Source: an uncultured Amylibacter sp.
GTDB lineage: Bacteria > Pseudomonadota > Alphaproteobacteria > Rhodobacterales > Rhodobacteraceae
Direction: 5' to 3'
Assembly: GCA_937944065.1 (NCBI GenBank)
Contig: CALDZS010000227.1
Coordinates: forward strand, 1-8,043
DNA: 8,043 bases
The position numbers and the translations under genes are program-made. This document shows, in pieces, positions 6,530 to 8,043 of this stretch (position 1 is its first letter; every line of letters begins with the position of its first letter). The notes under the pieces were generated by a model, which worked only from the letters and a program-made list of their open reading frames with translations, searched no databases and was not told the DNA's origin.

Positions 6530-6548
6530 AGAACACTAGTTTAGTCAA
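6505..6548 (-). promoter_or_regulatory. Weak candidate promoter for kdgF-kduI-kduD
   Basis: On the minus strand, TTGACT (6548-6543) is a good -35 match but is followed at 17 nt only by TACCAG (6525-6520). Alternatively TAGAAT (6510-6505) is a 5/6 match to -10 but has a poor -35 (TTCTAC). Both options overlap the palindrome at 6515-6544. The exact promoter cannot be settled by eye. Confidence 0.3.
6515..6544. promoter_or_regulatory. Candidate operator: 30-bp imperfect palindrome between divergent operons
   Basis: Seven-base arms CTAAACT (6515-6521) and AGTTTAG (6538-6544) are perfect inverted repeats. Extending inward, four more of the eight inner positions pair (6523/6536, 6524/6535, 6526/6533 and 6529/6530), giving 11 of 15 symmetric positions. 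It lies in the 114-bp region between kdgF and kdgK and overlaps candidate promoter elements of both. This is the expected place for a regulator of uronate genes. GntR-family repressors often serve such loci, but I cannot name the protein from the site. Confidence 0.5.
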
Positions 6549-6564
6549 TAAAGTCGCAGCTATT

Positions 6565-7539
6565 ATGTCCATAATGTCACCTTCAATTCTGACCACTCCT
6601 GCGCGGGATAGGTCTTTCCAGTTCGCCTCTATTGGCGAATGTATGATTGAAATGTCACCAAGCGATAATGCTGGCGAATTTCGTCTGGGTTTTGCGGGTG
6701 ATACGTTCAACACAGCATGGTATCTGCGCGCCTTGAGGGCTGATGTTCCCACGTGCTATGTCACTTGTGTCGGCACCGATGAAGCGTCCAAGAACATGTT
6801 ACGCATGATGGTTGATGCGGGCATAGATACATCGCATATCGTGCAAAGTAAGACGCGCACCGTTGGCCTATATTTGATCTCTTTGCTGGATGGTGAGCGC
6901 AGCTTTTCATACTGGCGAAGCGCCTCTGCCGCACGTGAATTGGGGCAACATCCAGACGCGATAATGAATGCGATTGACGGCGCTGATTTGATTTATCTTT
7001 CCGGCATTTCAATGGCGATTCTGGATGAAACTGGGCGCGCCAATTTGCTAGACACGCTGAAAGCCGCGCGGGCAGACGGCAAGACAATTGCGTTTGATTC
7101 AAATCTACGACCGCGTTTGTGGGCCGACAATACAGAAATGACCGCGGCCGTGATGAAAGCGGCTGCGATCAGCGACATCGTCCTTCCCTCCTACGACGAT
7201 GAGGTGGAATATTTCGGCGATGCAAATATTGAGGCGACCGCGCAGCGCTATTTGGATGCTGGATGTAGAACAGTGGTTGTGAAAAACGGCAGCGGTTCAG
7301 TGTATTTTGTTCACGGGAATGAATCCGGATATGTTGAAATGAACGCGGCATCCGATATCGTGGACACAACCTCTGCAGGTGACAGTTTTAATGCAGGCTT
7401 TTTTGCTGGCATGGACAGTGAACAACCAATTGAAAAGGTGATCCAGAACGCAGCGTTGGTTGCTGGCCAAGTGATCAGTCGCAAAGGTGCGCTTGTAAAA
7501 CTTGATCGCGAAACCCTGTCACTGTTTTCGAAAGTTTAG
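6565..7539 (+). CDS. kdgK: 2-keto-3-deoxygluconate kinase (KdgK), PfkB family
   Basis: KdgK phosphorylates KDG with ATP to 2-keto-3-deoxy-6-phosphogluconate, which enters the Entner-Doudoroff pathway through KDPG aldolase (not in the window). The protein has 324 residues, a normal to slightly long size. The PfkB opening SIGECMIEMS (22-31) is typical of KDG kinases. The first PfkB signature region is FAGDTFNTAWYLRALR (43-58), and the second, DTTSAGDSFNAGFFAG (267-282), carries the catalytic Asp273 and the anion-hole SAG. The ATG at 6565 has no clear Shine-Dalgarno sequence, and the ATG at 6574 (residue 4) is possible. About 17 residues precede the first strand, slightly more than usual. An in-frame stop at 6529 limits any extension. 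The gene is divergent from kdgF, so KDG-forming and KDG-using enzymes could share one control region. uxuA follows after 2 nt. Confidence 0.94.
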   Translation: MSIMSPSILTTPARDRSFQFASIGECMIEMSPSDNAGEFRLGFAGDTFNTAWYLRALRADVPTCYVTCVGTDEASKNMLRMMVDAGIDTSHIVQSKTRTVGLYLISLLDGERSFSYWRSASAARELGQHPDAIMNAIDGADLIYLSGISMAILDETGRANLLDTLKAARADGKTIAFDSNLRPRLWADNTEMTAAVMKAAAISDIVLPSYDDEVEYFGDANIEATAQRYLDAGCRTVVVKNGSGSVYFVHGNESGYVEMNAASDIVDTTSAGDSFNAGFFAGMDSEQPIEKVIQNAALVAGQVISRKGALVKLDRETLSLFSKV

Positions 7540-7541
7540 TT

Positions 7542-8043
7542 ATGAAAGAGACGTGGCGCTGGTTTGGACCTTATGACAAGATCAGCCTCGCTGACATAAA
7601 ACAGACAGGTGCGGCAGGTATTGTGTCGGCGCTGCACGATGTGCCTTACGGACAAGTATGGTCCAAAGAACATATTCAAGAATACAAAAACGGTATCGAG
7701 TCGGCTGGCTTTAGCTGGGACGTGGTCGAAAGCCTGCCAATTCACGAAGCCATCAAGAAGGGCGAGGGCGACTTAAAACCCCTGTTTGCGAACTATCGCC
7801 AGTCGATGGCAAATTTGGCCAAAGAAGGCATCAAGACTGTCTGCTATAATTTTATGCCCGTATTGGATTGGACGCGAACCGACCTGATCGCACCAGTGGC
7901 TAATGGAGGGACATGCCTGCGGTTTTCAGCATCCAAAATGGCTGCGTTCGAAATCCATATGATCGGGCGCGAAGATGCTCGTGAAAGCTATGCCAAAGAG
8001 GCCGTCGCAAAGGCTGACGCATGGTTTCAGCGCGCTACGGATG
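7542..8043 (+). CDS. uxuA: Mannonate dehydratase UxuA (3' truncated by window edge)
   Basis: UxuA dehydrates D-mannonate to KDG in the D-glucuronate branch. Only the first 167 codons are present and the frame is open to the window end. Matches to the family are strong: the N-terminus KETWRWFGPYDKISLADI (2-19), VSALHDVPYGQVW, the block SWDVVESLPIHEAIK, and the hallmark CYNFMPVLDWTRTDL (101-115). The metal-binding and catalytic His/Cys/Asp residues of the family lie in the missing C-terminal part, so activity cannot be judged here. The ATG lies 2 nt after the kdgK stop without a strong ribosome site, suggesting translational coupling. Its product KDG is the substrate of the upstream gene's enzyme. 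Partner genes uxuB and uxaC may follow beyond the window. Confidence 0.94.
   Translation, partial: MKETWRWFGPYDKISLADIKQTGAAGIVSALHDVPYGQVWSKEHIQEYKNGIESAGFSWDVVESLPIHEAIKKGEGDLKPLFANYRQSMANLAKEGIKTVCYNFMPVLDWTRTDLIAPVANGGTCLRFSASKMAAFEIHMIGREDARESYAKEAVAKADAWFQRATD

Noticed and set aside
6480..6752. 90-codon minus-strand open frame across the divergent region and the start of kdgK
   Set aside because: It would cover the promoter region and overlap the conserved kdgK N-terminus. There is no ribosome site or recognisable domain.
1..8043. CRISPR arrays, tRNA genes, insertion sequences or defence systems
   Set aside because: No regularly spaced repeats, cloverleaf sequences, transposase motifs or terminal inverted repeats were seen. 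All gaps between genes are under 120 bp.

Overview
The window looks like a chromosomal uronate-catabolism locus from a marine alphaproteobacterium. The best guess is a Rhodobacteraceae/Roseobacter-type organism, judged from protein flavour, gene content and a base composition that looks roughly balanced. This placement is inference, because no rRNA or marker gene is present.

Left part (1-2204, + strand): the 3' two-thirds of a PL15 exo-type oligoalginate lyase gene, cut by the window edge, followed 20 nt later by a short-chain dehydrogenase/reductase. Together they suit release of unsaturated monouronate from alginate oligomers and reduction of its linear form (DEH) to 2-keto-3-deoxygluconate (KDG). 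A hairpin at 2220-2247 may end this unit.

Middle (2252-4123, + strand): a complete ABC half-transporter of the exporter type (membrane domain fused to ATPase) with no obvious sugar role. It converges on the next operon with only 4 nt between stop codons.

Right-middle (4128-6450, - strand): an operon transcribed kdgF > kduI > kduD > GNAT acetyltransferase, with very tight junctions (8-nt gap, 4-nt ATGA overlap, 3-nt gap). KdgF opens unsaturated uronates. KduI and KduD then isomerise and reduce the product to KDG.

Divergent control region (6451-6564): it contains a 30-bp imperfect palindrome (6515-6544) placed where it could govern both directions, plus weak promoter-like hexamers.

Right end (6565-8043, + strand): kdgK (KDG kinase) and, 2 nt downstream, the 5' third of uxuA (mannonate dehydratase), cut by the window edge.

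As a whole, three branches meet at KDG: alginate via PL15 and SDR, pectin/ulvan/glycosaminoglycan-type unsaturated uronates via KdgF/KduI/KduD, and D-glucuronate via mannonate and UxuA. KdgK phosphorylates the shared product to KDPG. KDPG aldolase, sugar importers, endolytic lyases and a regulator are not in the window. I found no tRNA, rRNA, CRISPR, IS element or clearly novel system. The most noteworthy points are the two parallel routes to KDG, the palindrome, and the unexplained exporter and acetyltransferase passengers.
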